A stretch of DNA of 40,556 bases. Source: Selenomonas sp. FOBRC6 (GTDB taxonomy: Bacteria > Bacillota > Negativicutes > Selenomonadales > Selenomonadaceae). Position numbers and translations under genes: made by a program. Every line of letters starts with the position of its first letter. Positions within the stretch are counted from its first letter, which is position 1. Shown here piece by piece: positions 17,348 to 26,903 of this stretch. Below the pieces are notes generated by a model, which worked only from the letters and a program-made list of their open reading frames with translations, made no database searches and was not told where the DNA came from. The stretch spans positions 1 to 40,556 of the forward strand of contig NZ_ALKG01000139.1 in NCBI RefSeq assembly GCF_000286455.1, written 5' to 3'.

Positions 17348-18372
17348 CGCACACCTCTCTTTCGGCGGATCAGCCAGAGGAAGAACGGCACGCCGACGAG
17401 CGCCGTCACCGCGCCAAGCGGTGTTTCATACGGCGGATGAATCGTGCGCGAGACGATGTCCGCGACGACCACGAGGAGTGCTCCGAGAATCGCTGAGAGC
17501 GGGATGACCTTGCGGTAGTCGATGCCGACGATCCTGCGTGCGATATGCGGCGTCACAAGACCGACAAAGCCGACAGGACCCGCGACCGCAACCGCCGAGC
17601 CGCCAAGGATCAGCACCGTGATCCCCGCGAGGATGCGGATGCGCTGAATCTTGCTCCCAAGCCCAATGGCGACCTCCTCGCCGAACGCGAGCAGCGTCAC
17701 AGAGCGCGCAATCCCCATCGCCATGAGAAGCCCCAGAATCGTCCACGGCAGGATAAAGAGCGACTGTTCCATGCGTACGCCGCTGATGCCGCCCGCCGTC
17801 CAGTAGGACATATCCTGCGCCACCTCGAAATAGACGGTCATCGCCTGTGTCACAGCACCGAACACCGCGCCGATTGCCGTACCCGCGAGCGCGAGGAACA
17901 CCGCGCCGCGCCCTGCGCCCTTTGCCTGTGCAAGCAGAAAGATGGCAAGCGTCGCAATCGCCGCACCTGCGAATGAAAAGACAAGCAACAGTCCGAGACT
18001 GCCCTGCGGGAACAAAATCATCGCAACGGCAAGCCCGAACCCCGCTCCGGCATTGATGCCCAGAATCGAAGGGCTTGCCATCGGGTTGTTCGTCACCCCC
18101 TGCATGATCGCCCCCGCAACGGCAAAGCTCGCCCCGCAGGTGAGCGCTGCCAGAAGGCGCGGAAAGCGCAGCGTCTGCACAATCATCTCCTGCACGTTCG
18201 CCGCATTGTAGGACGTGAACGATTGCATGATCGTCGCGATGCTGATGTCCTGCGCCCCGACCCAGAGGGAGAGCAGACACGCCCCCGCGAGCGCGATGCA
18301 GAGGACAAGAGAGAGTGCTGCCTGCGGCAGGACAGAGCGCGGCTCCGCCGCAGCAGCAGTATTTCCTTCCAT
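17344..18372 (-). CDS. Iron-siderophore ABC transporter permease (FecCD family, first)
   Basis: The product is 342 aa and strongly hydrophobic. NPMASPSILGINAGAGFG and GFVGLVTPHIARRIVG are the FecCD hallmarks. It is paralogous to the next gene and forms the other half of the channel. The ATG follows AAGGGGGG. A terminator-like hairpin lies only 17 bases upstream of the ATG, between the receptor gene and this one, which may lower transporter expression relative to the receptor. Confidence 0.93.
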   Translation of the reverse strand: MEGNTAAAAEPRSVLPQAALSLVLCIALAGACLLSLWVGAQDISIATIMQSFTSYNAANVQEMIVQTLRFPRLLAALTCGASFAVAGAIMQGVTNNPMASPSILGINAGAGFGLAVAMILFPQGSLGLLLVFSFAGAAIATLAIFLLAQAKGAGRGAVFLALAGTAIGAVFGAVTQAMTVYFEVAQDMSYWTAGGISGVRMEQSLFILPWTILGLLMAMGIARSVTLLAFGEEVAIGLGSKIQRIRILAGITVLILGGSAVAVAGPVGFVGLVTPHIARRIVGIDYRKVIPLSAILGALLVVVADIVSRTIHPPYETPLGAVTALVGVPFFLWLIRRKRGVR

Positions 18373-18388
18373 AGTACCCCCCTTACGT

Positions 18389-18423
18389 CAAAACCGGCTC
18401 ACGCCGCCAGAGCGCGAGCCGGT
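18389..18423 (-). terminator. Terminator-like hairpin between receptor and permease genes
   Basis: ACCGGCTC pairs with GAGCCGGT (18393-18423), followed on the minus strand by TTTTG. The T-run is short and the permease ATG is very close, so it probably attenuates rather than ends transcription. Confidence 0.6.
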
Positions 18424-18439
18424 AGAAACAAACAATATC

Positions 18440-20665
18440 TTAGAAATCTGCGGTTACGGAGAGCATAAAGGTGCGACCAGCCTCAAGGAACGCCGCATTC
18501 TCATCCAGTGCACGCCAGTAGTTCCGATTGAAGAGATTGTAGACATCCGCACGCACGGTCACGGGCGTGTCACCCGCATTAAACTTATAGCGTGCGCCCA
18601 TGTCCCAACGTACCCACGGAGATACGCGAATCGTATTTGCCTGGTTGACGAATGCCGAGGAATTGTAGGTCATGCGTGCCGTGAGTGTCAGTCCCTCCAC
18701 GCCGTGAATGTCCTGCTCCACGCCGAGAACAGCGGAGTAGCGCGGCAGACCTTCCTTGCGGTTTCCGTCATACTGCCCGCCTGCAGTCTTTTTGTGACGT
18801 GCATCCATCCACATCATACCGCCCGTGAAGCGCGTGCCCGCCTTAGGCTCACCGAAGAAGTTCCACTCCAGACCGCGGCTGCGCACCTCGCCGCCCGCCG
18901 AAACAATCTTTGTCGTCAGATCCTGAATTTTTCCCGGATTTGTAATGCTGAACGCACTCACTGTGGTCGCGACCTTGCCGAGGTCAAATTTTGTCCCAAA
19001 TTCATATTGCTTGGCAACATAGGGATCGAGCTGCTCCCCATAGTTTGGAGCACTTGTCTCGGTAACCTCATCCCCCTGATTTAGACCTTGGATATAGTTC
19101 GCATAAAGCGAAACTTTATCATTCAACTTATGGATGATCGCATAGGCAGGGGAGAACTTCGCCTTCTCATAATGTGTCCCAGCCTTGATCCCATCCACAA
19201 CGATCTCCTGATAGCGTCCCCCCAGAACAAACGTCCAGCGTCCGTCATTCGTCGTCATAACGTCTGTAAGCGCAATACTGCGCAGTGTTTTCGAATCATT
19301 CAGCGGCGTACGACGCACAAGCGGTCCAAGATACGATCCGACATCCTTCCACTCGGGAGCATAGATCGAGGTCGTATATGGCTTCCCTTGGATAGGAACT
19401 CCACCAATTCTCTGTGTAAACTGATTCTGATTCATATAGCGCTTATAGTGCATATAGTTCGCCGCGACCGTCAGCTCATGATCGACGCCCTTCGTATCGA
19501 CCTTCCCCTTGACTCCGATTTCACCCGAATACGCCTTATTGATCTGATTGTTGTAGCGATAGCTGACTCTCGACGTACCGTTCAGCTGCTGCATATCAAA
19601 GAAATTGTTCAGCGTATCCTGATTCGTGATGCGCATGCCGAGTGCGCCGTAGACCATGATATTCTTATCGAGGTCGTACTCGCTGCGCAGAACGCCGAAA
19701 CGCTCCCGCACCTGTCGGAAGGTACCCGGCGCGCCGAATTTGGAATTAATGTCAACGCGCGGCGGAGCCGTGATATTGCGAAGCGCATTTCCTATGAAAC
19801 GGAGGCGATACTGTGCATTGTCAATACGGTTGCTGATAATGCCCGCATCGAACGTCGTACGGCTACGGTCCGTTGTATAGTCAAGCCCGATGTAGCCCGC
19901 GTGCGTATCGACGCGCTCCTGCTGATATGCCGTGCCGCCCTTGTTGTTGTAGAGGTTGACGCGCACGCCGAGCTTGCCGTCATCCGAGCGGCGGCTGACA
20001 TCGACGTGCTGCGTGAACTGGCTCTTCGCCCCGTAGGAAAGTGTCACGCTCGTCTTCGGCTCTGCTCCTGCACGCTTCGTGATGAAGTTGATCGTGCCGC
20101 CGACCGATCCATTCGGCGCCATGCCGCCGAGGAGCGCCCCCGGGCCCTTCAAAACCTCGACGTGATCCACATACTCGATGCCGCCGTAGAAACGCGGCGC
20201 AACTCCATAGAGTCCGTTGATCTGCGTATCCTGCTGCTGTGCCTTAAAGCCGCGAATCATCCACGCCTGCGAAACCGACGAGAGCGTCAGATTCGATACA
20301 GACGGATCGTTGACAATGACATCGACCACAGAGTTTGCCTGCTGGTTCTCGATGAGATCGCTGTTAAAGGATGTGACGTTGAACGGCACATCCATAAAGT
20401 CGCGCTTGCCAAGGACGCCGAGCGTGCTCTCGCGTGCAATCTGCCCTCCCGCATAGACATTCGGACGTCCCTCTGCGACCGGCTCCACAGGCGTCTCCAC
20501 GGGCTGCGATACGGGGCGCTGTCCGACGATCTCGACCGTATCGAGATCATAGACGGCCTACTCCTCCGCACTTTCCGCTGCATATGCCGTCATCGACAGT
20601 GTGAGGGCGGCGGCAGAAAGTGCCATGCAGATATGGCGCGTCAGCTTCTTGGACTCGTATTTCAT
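18440..20665 (-). pseudogene. TonB-dependent siderophore receptor interrupted by an in-frame TAG
   Basis: From the ATG at 20665 (after GGAGG) the frame encodes a signal peptide (MKYESKKLTRHIC..., ending AYA-AESAEE), then TAG at 20558-20560 as codon 36, then continues open for 705 codons. The continuation starts AVYDLDTVEIVGQRPV, which looks like a TonB box, followed by a plug domain (DVIVNDPSV, MIRGF, VEVLKGPGALLGG, GGTINFITKR) and a 22-strand-type barrel ending in Phe (SVTADF). The amber codon thus separates signal peptide from receptor. A GTG restart at 20500 would lack any export signal. No other damage is visible, so it is a recent nonsense mutation, a sequence error or read-through. Confidence 0.88.
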
Positions 20666-20710
20666 TGTAACCTCCATGTAATCCCAACTTCCAATTCCTT
20701 TGTCTCCCTC

Positions 20711-21385
20711 TTAGGAGAAGGAGAACGAGCGGTTGACCCGGCATGCGACCGGTTCATCATAGATATTGCGTGCAGGTTCGAAGCGATACGTATACGCCGC
20801 TGCGATCGCTGCCTGATCGAGCTCAGACTGCCCCGACGAGCTCGAAATGTCGACGCTCTGTACGCCGCCATCCGGTCCAACCACGATGGCAAGCCCGACC
20901 GTCCCCGTAATCCCCTTACGCTCGAGATCCTTCGGATAGACCGGCGCAGAGCCGGAGAGAAGCCGCGGCGGTGTGCGCGGACGCTGTGCCGCCGCCGCAT
21001 CACGCCCCGAACTCTCGCCGCTGCCCGTCGAAGATGCAGCGCTCGGCTGCTCACTTGTCCCCTGCGACGTGCTCGGTGCAGCGCTCGTATTCGTTGCAGC
21101 TGTCTTCGGCGTATCCTTTGGCTGCTCCTGCGTCTCCTGCTGCTCCTTCTTCGGCGGCTCGATCGGAATGTCGTCGATACTCGGCATGGGCGGCGCCGCT
21201 TCTGCCGCAGGTGCCGGCGTGCTCTCCGGCGCAGACACATCGTAGATCACAACGTCGATCGGTCGTTTCTCACTCTCCGTTGCGATAGAGAAAAGGCCCA
21301 TCGCTGCCGCCGTCGCTAGAATGCACAAATGAATCCCGAACGACGCCCCCCATGACAGGTACTTTTCCTTCATCGTAACATCCAA
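20711..21385 (-). CDS. tonB: TonB energy-transducing protein
   Basis: The product is 224 aa. The start is a TTG at 21385: GGAGG lies seven bases before it, whereas the ATG at 21373 is too distant from any ribosome site. A short cytoplasmic start is followed by one membrane segment (about 14-34), a long Pro/Gln/Ser/Thr-rich periplasmic spacer and a C-terminal TonB domain (YPKDLERKGITGTVGLAIVV, FEPA). It couples the proton motive force to outer-membrane receptors. It is the first gene of the iron cluster, 45 bp before the receptor. No exbB/exbD lie in the window. Confidence 0.9.
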   Translation of the reverse strand: MDVTMKEKYLSWGASFGIHLCILATAAAMGLFSIATESEKRPIDVVIYDVSAPESTPAPAAEAAPPMPSIDDIPIEPPKKEQQETQEQPKDTPKTAATNTSAAPSTSQGTSEQPSAASSTGSGESSGRDAAAAQRPRTPPRLLSGSAPVYPKDLERKGITGTVGLAIVVGPDGGVQSVDISSSSGQSELDQAAIAAAYTYRFEPARNIYDEPVACRVNRSFSFS

Positions 21386-21418
21386 ATTGTCACCTCCCAA
21401 TAAGTATAGACTCCCAAC

Positions 21419-21437
21419 AATGATAACCCCTATCATT
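21419..21437 (-). promoter_or_regulatory. Fur-like operator upstream of tonB
   Basis: AATGATA and TATCATT form a perfect 7-bp inverted repeat around five bases, similar to the Fur box (TGATAAT-ATTATCA type). It overlaps an AT-rich TATAAA-like -10 just upstream of tonB. Iron-responsive repression of the tonB-receptor-transporter operon is inferred. Confidence 0.7.
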
Positions 21438-21486
21438 TTATAACTTGCACATAATACCATAAAGACGGAGATTTGAGTAGAGGCAA

Positions 21487-21549
21487 AAGAAAAAATGGTG
21501 GGCTGCCGCACGACATTCAAAATTGAAATCGTGCAGCAACTCCACCATT
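21487..21549 (-). terminator. Intrinsic terminator after glyS
   Basis: AATGGTGG pairs with CCACCATT and an inner TGC-GCACGA arm pairs with TCGTGC-GCA, spanning 21494-21549. On the minus strand it is followed by TTTTTTC. Confidence 0.88.
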
Positions 21550-21573
21550 GCGTTTTGTTTCAGCGTATAGCTG

Positions 21574-23625
21574 TCAGTTCAGTACGATCTTGCTGTAGTC
21601 TGCCGTCTCGAGCAGGTAGTTGTCAATCGCCTTGAGAAGACTCAGGCGGTTCGCCTTGATGCGCTCGTCCTTATCCATGACCATAACCTCATCGAAGAAC
21701 GCATCGATCGCCTTTGCAAGCATCTGCTCGGCTGCCATCGGATCCGCACCATCGTCGCGAGCCGCAGCCGCATTCTCATATGCCGAGAGGAGCGCGCCCT
21801 CCTCGTCTGCGGCAAAGAGCGCCGCATCAACCACGCCCGCCTCTGCCGTGCGCGCAATATTGCCGACACGCACGAAGGACTGCACGAGAGCATCCGCACC
21901 GCCCGATGCAAGGAGACGCTCCACATAGGCGGCGCGCACGGGTACATCCGCGACGAAGTCCACATCCGCAAGCACAGCCTCCTGCACGTCGTAGCGCACG
22001 CCACGCTCCGTGAGGACGTTCTTCAGGCGCAGACGGATAAAGTCCGCGACATCTGACTGCATTTTGTCGCGCGCCGCATCATCGAGATCATAGAGATCAC
22101 ACGCCTCATCGACGAGATCAGAGAGCAGCAGCCCGCTCTCCTGCTCGATCAGCATGAGTACGAGTCCGAGTGCCTGACGGCGTAGCGCAAAGGGATCCTG
22201 CGAGCCCGTCGGAATCTTGCCACGGCTGAACGTGCCGACGATGTTGTCGATCTTGTCCGCAACGCTGAGGGCGAAGCCGAGATCCGTCTTGGGCAGAGCA
22301 TCGCCCGCAAAGCGAGGCATATATTGCTCGTCGATGGCACGCGCAACCTCCGGCTTCTCGCCGTCGAGGAGGGCATACTCGCGCCCCATGATGCCCTGCA
22401 GTTCCGTGAACTCTGTGACCATGCCCGTCACGAGATCCGCCTTCGAGAGCTCCGCCGCTCGGCGCGCATCCGTCGCCAACGTCTCGTACGACTCCTCATC
22501 CGGTACAATATCCTCGACAATCGCCGTGACAAGCCCCATCAGGCGCTCCGTCTTCTCGTACATCGAGCCAAGCCCCTGCTGGAAGACGACCGTCTTGAGT
22601 TTTTCCCTGTGCTCTGCGAGGGACTTCTTGCGATCCTCGTCAAAGAAGAACTGTGCGTCCGCAAGGCGTGCACGCAGGACGCGCTCGTTGCCGTGCGCAA
22701 CCACATCCAGATGTTTCCTGCCGCCATTGCGTACCGTGATGAAGACGGGCAGGAGGCTGCCGTCCGCCGCCTTGACAGGGAAATAGCGCTGATGGTCACG
22801 CATGGGCGTGATGACCGTCTCTGCGGGGAGCGCGAGGTATTTCTCCTCAAACGCGCCGCTGAGCGCTGTCGGATACTCGACGAGGTAGAGCACCTCCTCG
22901 AGGAGGTCGGGCGTGATCTCCGCCGTACCGCCGCACGCCTTTGCCGTCTCCGCGATCTGCTCACAGATCATCGCGCGGCGACGCTCGGGATCGACGATGA
23001 TGTACGCCTTCTCACACGCCGCCTCATAGTCGGCGGGCGAAGCGATTATGAACGCCTCAGGGGCAAGCGTACGATGTCCGCGCGACGCATTCCCACTCGC
23101 CACATTTGCGAGCGTAAAGGGCACGACCTCATTCCCGTAGAGCGCAACGATCCAGCGGATTGGGCGGATGAAGCGGAAGTCCAGATCGCCCCAGCGCATG
23201 CTGTTCGGCAGGGGAATCGCACGGATCAGCTCCGGCAGAAGCTCCGCGAGGAGCGTCGCCGTCTCCGCCCCCTTCTCATGCACGGAGGCGTAGACATAGC
23301 CATCGCGCTGAATGAGCTCGGCAGGGTCGATTCCCTGCCCGCGCGCAAAACCCGCGCCCGCCTTCGTCGGATTCCCCTCCGCATCAAAGGCAATGTCGAC
23401 CGAGGGGCCGCGCGTCTCCGTGCTCACATCCTCCTGACGCTCCGCAAGCCCCGTCACGAGAAGAGCAGAGCGACGCGGCGTACCGATGGTACGCAGACCC
23501 TCATAGCCAAGGCGATGCTCCGCGAGGAGATCGCCCGCGAGCCGTTTCAGATCGGCGAGGAGATGGGGCATGACATGTGCCGGGACTTCCTCCGTCCCGA
23601 TCTCGAGCAGCAGATCCTTACTCAT
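21574..23625 (-). CDS. glyS: Glycine--tRNA ligase beta subunit
   Basis: The product is 683 aa, the usual length of the bacterial beta subunit. It begins [18 protein letters not shown], the family signature, and contains [22 protein letters not shown]-like ([14 protein letters not shown]) and [17 protein letters not shown] motifs. The C-terminal region binds the anticodon. With GlyQ it forms the alpha2-beta2 enzyme that charges tRNA-Gly. The start overlaps the glyQ stop by four bases. A strong terminator follows. Confidence 0.98.
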   Translation of the reverse strand: MSKDLLLEIGTEEVPAHVMPHLLADLKRLAGDLLAEHRLGYEGLRTIGTPRRSALLVTGLAERQEDVSTETRGPSVDIAFDAEGNPTKAGAGFARGQGIDPAELIQRDGYVYASVHEKGAETATLLAELLPELIRAIPLPNSMRWGDLDFRFIRPIRWIVALYGNEVVPFTLANVASGNASRGHRTLAPEAFIIASPADYEAACEKAYIIVDPERRRAMICEQIAETAKACGGTAEITPDLLEEVLYLVEYPTALSGAFEEKYLALPAETVITPMRDHQRYFPVKAADGSLLPVFITVRNGGRKHLDVVAHGNERVLRARLADAQFFFDEDRKKSLAEHREKLKTVVFQQGLGSMYEKTERLMGLVTAIVEDIVPDEESYETLATDARRAAELSKADLVTGMVTEFTELQGIMGREYALLDGEKPEVARAIDEQYMPRFAGDALPKTDLGFALSVADKIDNIVGTFSRGKIPTGSQDPFALRRQALGLVLMLIEQESGLLLSDLVDEACDLYDLDDAARDKMQSDVADFIRLRLKNVLTERGVRYDVQEAVLADVDFVADVPVRAAYVERLLASGGADALVQSFVRVGNIARTAEAGVVDAALFAADEEGALLSAYENAAAARDDGADPMAAEQMLAKAIDAFFDEVMVMDKDERIKANRLSLLKAIDNYLLETADYSKIVLN

Positions 23626-24503
23626 ACCTTCCCCTCCTTCTTCAGCATCGGATAGCCGAGCGCCTCCCGCTGTGCGAGATACGCCTCCGCACAGAGACGC
23701 GCGAGCTTGCGGACGCGCCCGATGAACGCTGTCCGCTGCGAGACGCTGATCGCGCCGCGCGCATCGAGCAGATTAAACGTATGCGAGCATTTCAGCACAT
23801 AGTCGTGCGCGGGATGCACATGCCCCGCACCGATGACGCGCACCGCCTCCGCCTCGTATTTGTCAAAGAGATCAAAGAGCAGCGCCTCATCGGATAGATC
23901 GAATGCATAGGTGGACTGCTCGAACTCGTTCTGATGGAAGACATCGCCATAGGTCACATCTTCTGTCCACGCAATGTCATAGACGTTCTCCACGCCCTGA
24001 ATATACATGGCAAGACGCTCGAGACCATAGGTGATCTCAACGGAGACGGGCTTCACGTCGTGACTGCCGACCTGCTGGAAATACGTGAACTGCGTGATCT
24101 CCATGCCGTCGAGCCAGACCTCCCAGCCGAGTCCCCACGCACCGAGCGTCGGCGACTCCCAGTTGTCCTCGACGAAGCGGATGTCATGCTCCTCGGCGCG
24201 AATGCCGAGACGCGCAAGGCTCTCAAGGTAGAGCTCCTGAATGTTGTCCGGCGAGGGCTTCATGATGACCTGAAACTGATGGTGCTGATAGAGACGGTTC
24301 GGATTGTCCCCGTAACGTCCGTCCGCAGGTCTGCGCGACGGCTCGACATAGGCGACGTTCCACGGCTCGGGACCGAGGACGCGCAGAAACGTCCACGGGC
24401 TCATCGTGCCCGCGCCCTTCTCCACGTCATAGGGCTGGGCGAGGATACATCCCTGCCCCGACCAGAACTCCTGCAATGCGAGGATGACCTCTTGGAATTT
24501 CAT
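23622..24503 (-). CDS. glyQ: Glycine--tRNA ligase alpha subunit
   Basis: The product is 293 aa from the ATG at 24503 ([19 protein letters not shown]), with GGAGGAG eight bases upstream; a longer frame is not supported. [40 protein letters not shown]-type motifs are diagnostic of the catalytic alpha subunit, which activates glycine. It is coupled to glyS by an ATGA overlap. There is no room for a T-box leader. A terminator hairpin lies just 18 bases upstream and seems to overlap the gene's own promoter. Confidence 0.98.
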   Translation of the reverse strand: MKFQEVILALQEFWSGQGCILAQPYDVEKGAGTMSPWTFLRVLGPEPWNVAYVEPSRRPADGRYGDNPNRLYQHHQFQVIMKPSPDNIQELYLESLARLGIRAEEHDIRFVEDNWESPTLGAWGLGWEVWLDGMEITQFTYFQQVGSHDVKPVSVEITYGLERLAMYIQGVENVYDIAWTEDVTYGDVFHQNEFEQSTYAFDLSDEALLFDLFDKYEAEAVRVIGAGHVHPAHDYVLKCSHTFNLLDARGAISVSQRTAFIGRVRKLARLCAEAYLAQREALGYPMLKKEGKV

Positions 24504-24520
24504 GCAAACAACTCCTCCAA

Positions 24521-24560
24521 TAAAAAACCGCGTTCCCTCTATAAGAATACGCGGTTTTTG
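24521..24560 (-). terminator. Terminator hairpin directly upstream of glyQ
   Basis: An 11-bp perfect stem (AAAAACCGCGT with ACGCGGTTTTT, 24523-24559) with T-runs on both sides makes a bidirectional-looking terminator for the small membrane protein gene. Confidence 0.88.
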
Positions 24561-24571
24561 AAAAATGACAA
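24544..24571 (-). promoter_or_regulatory. Putative glyQS promoter overlapping the terminator
   Basis: On the minus strand TTGTCA (24566-24571) is 16 bp from TATTCT (24544-24549). The -10 and spacer lie in the 5' arm of the hairpin. The sequence GCTTGTCATTTT at this -35 also occurs at the tig promoter, supporting its role. Confidence 0.5.
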
Positions 24572-24575
24572 GCAC

Positions 24576-24854
24576 CTACTTAAAATTATCCTGCAGACTC
24601 TGCAAAATCTTTGCTTGACGCGAGTTCACATCCTTGTTCCACTTGCCGTCATAGTTTGCCCCATCATCACTGGGCATAAGCGCACACAGAATGATGAGAA
24701 TGATGAAGAAAACAAGCGCTGTCCCGATGATCTTACGCTGATAGGAGGCGCGCTTTTTCCGCACGCGTGCAAGTCCCTGTTCCAGCTCCCGTTTCTTACG
24801 CTCCCGTATAGATTCTGCGGGACTCGGAGTGCTCCCATATGGTCGCTTCGCCAT
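24576..24854 (-). CDS. Small single-pass membrane protein, function unknown
   Basis: I do not recognise a named family. The product is 92 aa. A highly basic, charged N-terminal region (residues 15-41, RERKKRELEQGL and RVRKKRASYQRK) precedes one hydrophobic segment (about 42-60), then a short polar tail. The positive-inside rule puts the N-terminus in the cytoplasm. The ATG has GGAGGGG upstream. It lies 30 bp after the exonuclease gene and is probably co-transcribed with it, ending at the terminator before glyQ. Confidence 0.8.
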   Translation of the reverse strand: MAKRPYGSTPSPAESIRERKKRELEQGLARVRKKRASYQRKIIGTALVFFIILIILCALMPSDDGANYDGKWNKDVNSRQAKILQSLQDNFK

Positions 24855-24884
24855 AACAGCATCCCCTCCTCTCCTTGCTCTGCG

Positions 24885-25424
24885 TTAAAACAAACTCTGT
24901 TCCTCGTATATGGGCTGCTGCATTTTTTGGTAGCAGTAGAGTGTTGCCAAGGTATCCGCAAGCGCTCCGTGTGCCTGCGTTGTCCCCCAGTCGTAACGGT
25001 AATAGTCCGCACATTCCGTGAGCTTCCACCAGCGATATCCGCCGCGCCGTGCATCCGGAACCTTGCGAAATTCCGAAAAGGCAAGCATCACATCATGGCG
25101 GTTCGGATTCGTGATACGGATGCCAGACTGTGCCAAAAGGCGAATGTCAAACTCGATATTGTACCCAACGAGCATGGTGTCCGGGTCGTTGAACAGCCGC
25201 TCGAGTTCTGCCTGCTGCGTGCAAATCGGGGGGCAGTCTGCAACCATTGCCGGAGAGATCCGATTGATCTTCTCCGCGTCCGGCCATGTAGTCTTGCGTA
25301 CGGGCGCATACATCCCGTCCACCACAGTCATCCCATTGCCGTTTACCACGGCAAGCGTCAATACCTCGTCATCGCTGCGAAAACCTGTCGTCTCGGTGTC
25401 AAAGACCAGAATTTTTTCTAGCAT
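24885..25424 (-). CDS. DnaQ-like 3'-5' exonuclease (DEDDh family)
   Basis: The product is 179 aa. The exonuclease motifs are present: FDTETTG near the N-terminus (ExoI), GYNIEFD (ExoII) and HGALADTLAT (ExoIII with the DEDDh His and Asp). It is a stand-alone exonuclease domain rather than a polymerase subunit with extra domains, so a proofreading, RNase T-like or repair role is possible; the substrate is unknown. A consensus promoter lies about 60 bp upstream and AAGGAAGG precedes the ATG. Confidence 0.9.
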   Translation of the reverse strand: MLEKILVFDTETTGFRSDDEVLTLAVVNGNGMTVVDGMYAPVRKTTWPDAEKINRISPAMVADCPPICTQQAELERLFNDPDTMLVGYNIEFDIRLLAQSGIRITNPNRHDVMLAFSEFRKVPDARRGGYRWWKLTECADYYRYDWGTTQAHGALADTLATLYCYQKMQQPIYEEQSLF

Positions 25425-25483
25425 GAAGGTCCTTCCTTTTCTAGTCGTTTTCTCCCAGTTTTTGTGCGGCTTTCGTCATAAAT

Positions 25484-25512
25484 ATTATACCGTATGCAAA
25501 ATCATCTGTCAA
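25484..25512 (-). promoter_or_regulatory. Consensus promoter of the exonuclease gene
   Basis: On the minus strand TTGACA (25507-25512), a 17-bp spacer and TATAAT (25484-25489) match the sigma-70 consensus perfectly. Transcription runs left into the exonuclease and small membrane protein genes. Confidence 0.92.
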
Positions 25513-25565
25513 GAAAGCGCCCATATTCCGCCCGCTTTGCGCGGAAAAATACGCTGAAATTCCTG

Positions 25566-25626
25566 TTGCAAAAGATTTGGAATTAGGCTAGAATACTTCT
25601 ATAAACATAATTCTTATTTATAAGAA
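25566..25626 (+). promoter_or_regulatory. Promoter and operator of the flavodiiron protein gene
   Basis: TTGCAA (25566-25571), a 17-bp spacer and TAGAAT (25589-25594) form the promoter. Downstream, at 25611-25626, a perfect palindrome (TTCTTAT, two bases, ATAAGAA) lies in the early transcribed region, a position suited to repression. The regulator is unknown; a PerR-type or other redox sensor is possible. Confidence 0.75.
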
Positions 25627-25672
25627 GAAACTATAAGTTGTATAAATGATTTATCATCGAAAGGAGCAATTC

Positions 25673-26833
25673 ATGAACGCCATCAAAATCCGTGATGACA
25701 TCTACTGGGTCGGGGCTATCGACTGGTCGATGCGCAGCTTTCACGGCTACGACACGCAGCGCGGCTCGACCTACAATGCCTATCTCATCATCGACGACAA
25801 GATCACGCTGATCGACACCGTCAAGCATGGCTTCGAGGAAGAAATGCTCTCACGCATTTCCTCTGTCATCGACCCATCGCAGATCGACTACATTATCTCG
25901 AACCACGTCGAGCCGGATCATTCGTACGGCGTGCCGCTCGTCTCGCGCCTCGCACCGAATGCGAAGGTCGTCACAAGCGCACCCAACGGGCTGAAGGGAC
26001 TACGCGCCTACTACGGAGAGATGCCCTATGAGACCGTGAAGGCGGGCGACACACTCTCGATCGGCAAGCGCACGCTGGCGTTCGTCCCGACCCCAATGCT
26101 CCACTGGCCGGACAGCATGGTAACGTACTGCCCCGAGGAGAAGATCCTCTTCTCGAACGACGCATTCGGGCAGCACTACGCCTCGGGCAAGCGCTATGAC
26201 GACGACAACGACCTCTCGATTGTCATCGATGAGGCAAAGAAGTACTACGCGAACATCCTCTTCCTCTACGCCAAGCAGGCACAGACGGCGCTCAAGGCAG
26301 TCCACGGTCTCGACATCGAGATGATTGCAACGGGTCACGGCGTCATATGGCGCTCCCACATCCCTGAGATCATCGACCTCTATAACAAGTGGTCGCTCGG
26401 CGAGACCGAGGATCGCGCCGTCATCGTCTATGACACGATGTGGCACTCCACCGAAATGATGGCGCATACCATTGCTGAGGCATTCATCGACAAGGGCTTC
26501 TCCGTCGGCTACTACGACATCCAGAAGAACACGCACGCCGACATCATGACGGATGTCCTCACGAGTAAGTATCTCATCGTCGGCTCGCCGACGCTCAACA
26601 ACGAGATGCTCCCCACCATCGCGGGCTTCCTCTGCTACATGAAGGGACTTGCCCCGAAGGGACGCAAGGCGTTCGCGTTCGGCTCCTACGGCTGGGGCGG
26701 GCAGAGCATTCAGCAGATTGAGGACGAGCTCAAGGCAGGCGGCTGCGAAATCGTCATGGACAAGGTGCGCATGCTCTACGTTCCCTCCGCCGAGCAGCTC
26801 AAGGGGCTACACGATCAGATTTTGGCACTCTAA
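25673..26833 (+). CDS. Flavodiiron protein (FprA-type oxygen/nitric oxide reductase)
   Basis: The product is 386 aa from the ATG at 25673 after AAAGGAG. The N-terminal metallo-beta-lactamase-like domain carries the diiron ligands: His78, Glu80, Asp82 and His83 (HVEPDHSYG), His144, Asp163 and His222. The C-terminal flavodoxin domain binds FMN (YDTMWHSTEMMA, GSPTLNNEM). Such enzymes reduce O2 to water or NO to N2O in the cytoplasm of anaerobes, protecting them from oxygen. No rubredoxin or reductase domain is fused, so electrons come from a separate partner. It is monocistronic, with a terminator directly after it. Confidence 0.95.
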   Translation: MNAIKIRDDIYWVGAIDWSMRSFHGYDTQRGSTYNAYLIIDDKITLIDTVKHGFEEEMLSRISSVIDPSQIDYIISNHVEPDHSYGVPLVSRLAPNAKVVTSAPNGLKGLRAYYGEMPYETVKAGDTLSIGKRTLAFVPTPMLHWPDSMVTYCPEEKILFSNDAFGQHYASGKRYDDDNDLSIVIDEAKKYYANILFLYAKQAQTALKAVHGLDIEMIATGHGVIWRSHIPEIIDLYNKWSLGETEDRAVIVYDTMWHSTEMMAHTIAEAFIDKGFSVGYYDIQKNTHADIMTDVLTSKYLIVGSPTLNNEMLPTIAGFLCYMKGLAPKGRKAFAFGSYGWGGQSIQQIEDELKAGGCEIVMDKVRMLYVPSAEQLKGLHDQILAL

Positions 26834-26842
26834 ACAGCATAG

Positions 26843-26881
26843 AAAATCCCGAAGGACTTGAGATCATCCTTCGGGATTTTT
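26843..26881 (+). terminator. Intrinsic terminator after the flavodiiron gene
   Basis: AATCCCGAAGGA pairs perfectly with TCCTTCGGGATT and is followed by TTTTT. Confidence 0.92.
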
Positions 26882-26903
26882 ACAACATTATAAGTTATTT
26901 TGC

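Noticed and set aside
20558-20560. TAG as a pyrrolysine or recoded codon
   Set aside because: No sign of recoding elsewhere in the window and no pyrrolysine genes seen. A nonsense change or sequence error is simpler, though suppression cannot be excluded.
19088-21319. A 743-codon open frame on the plus strand opposite the receptor and tonB
   Set aside because: It is antisense to well-supported genes and its product is low-complexity and rich in Arg, as expected from GC-rich antisense DNA.
24504-24575. T-box leader for glyQS
   Set aside because: The gap is only about 70 bases and holds a simple terminator. There is no specifier loop or antiterminator.
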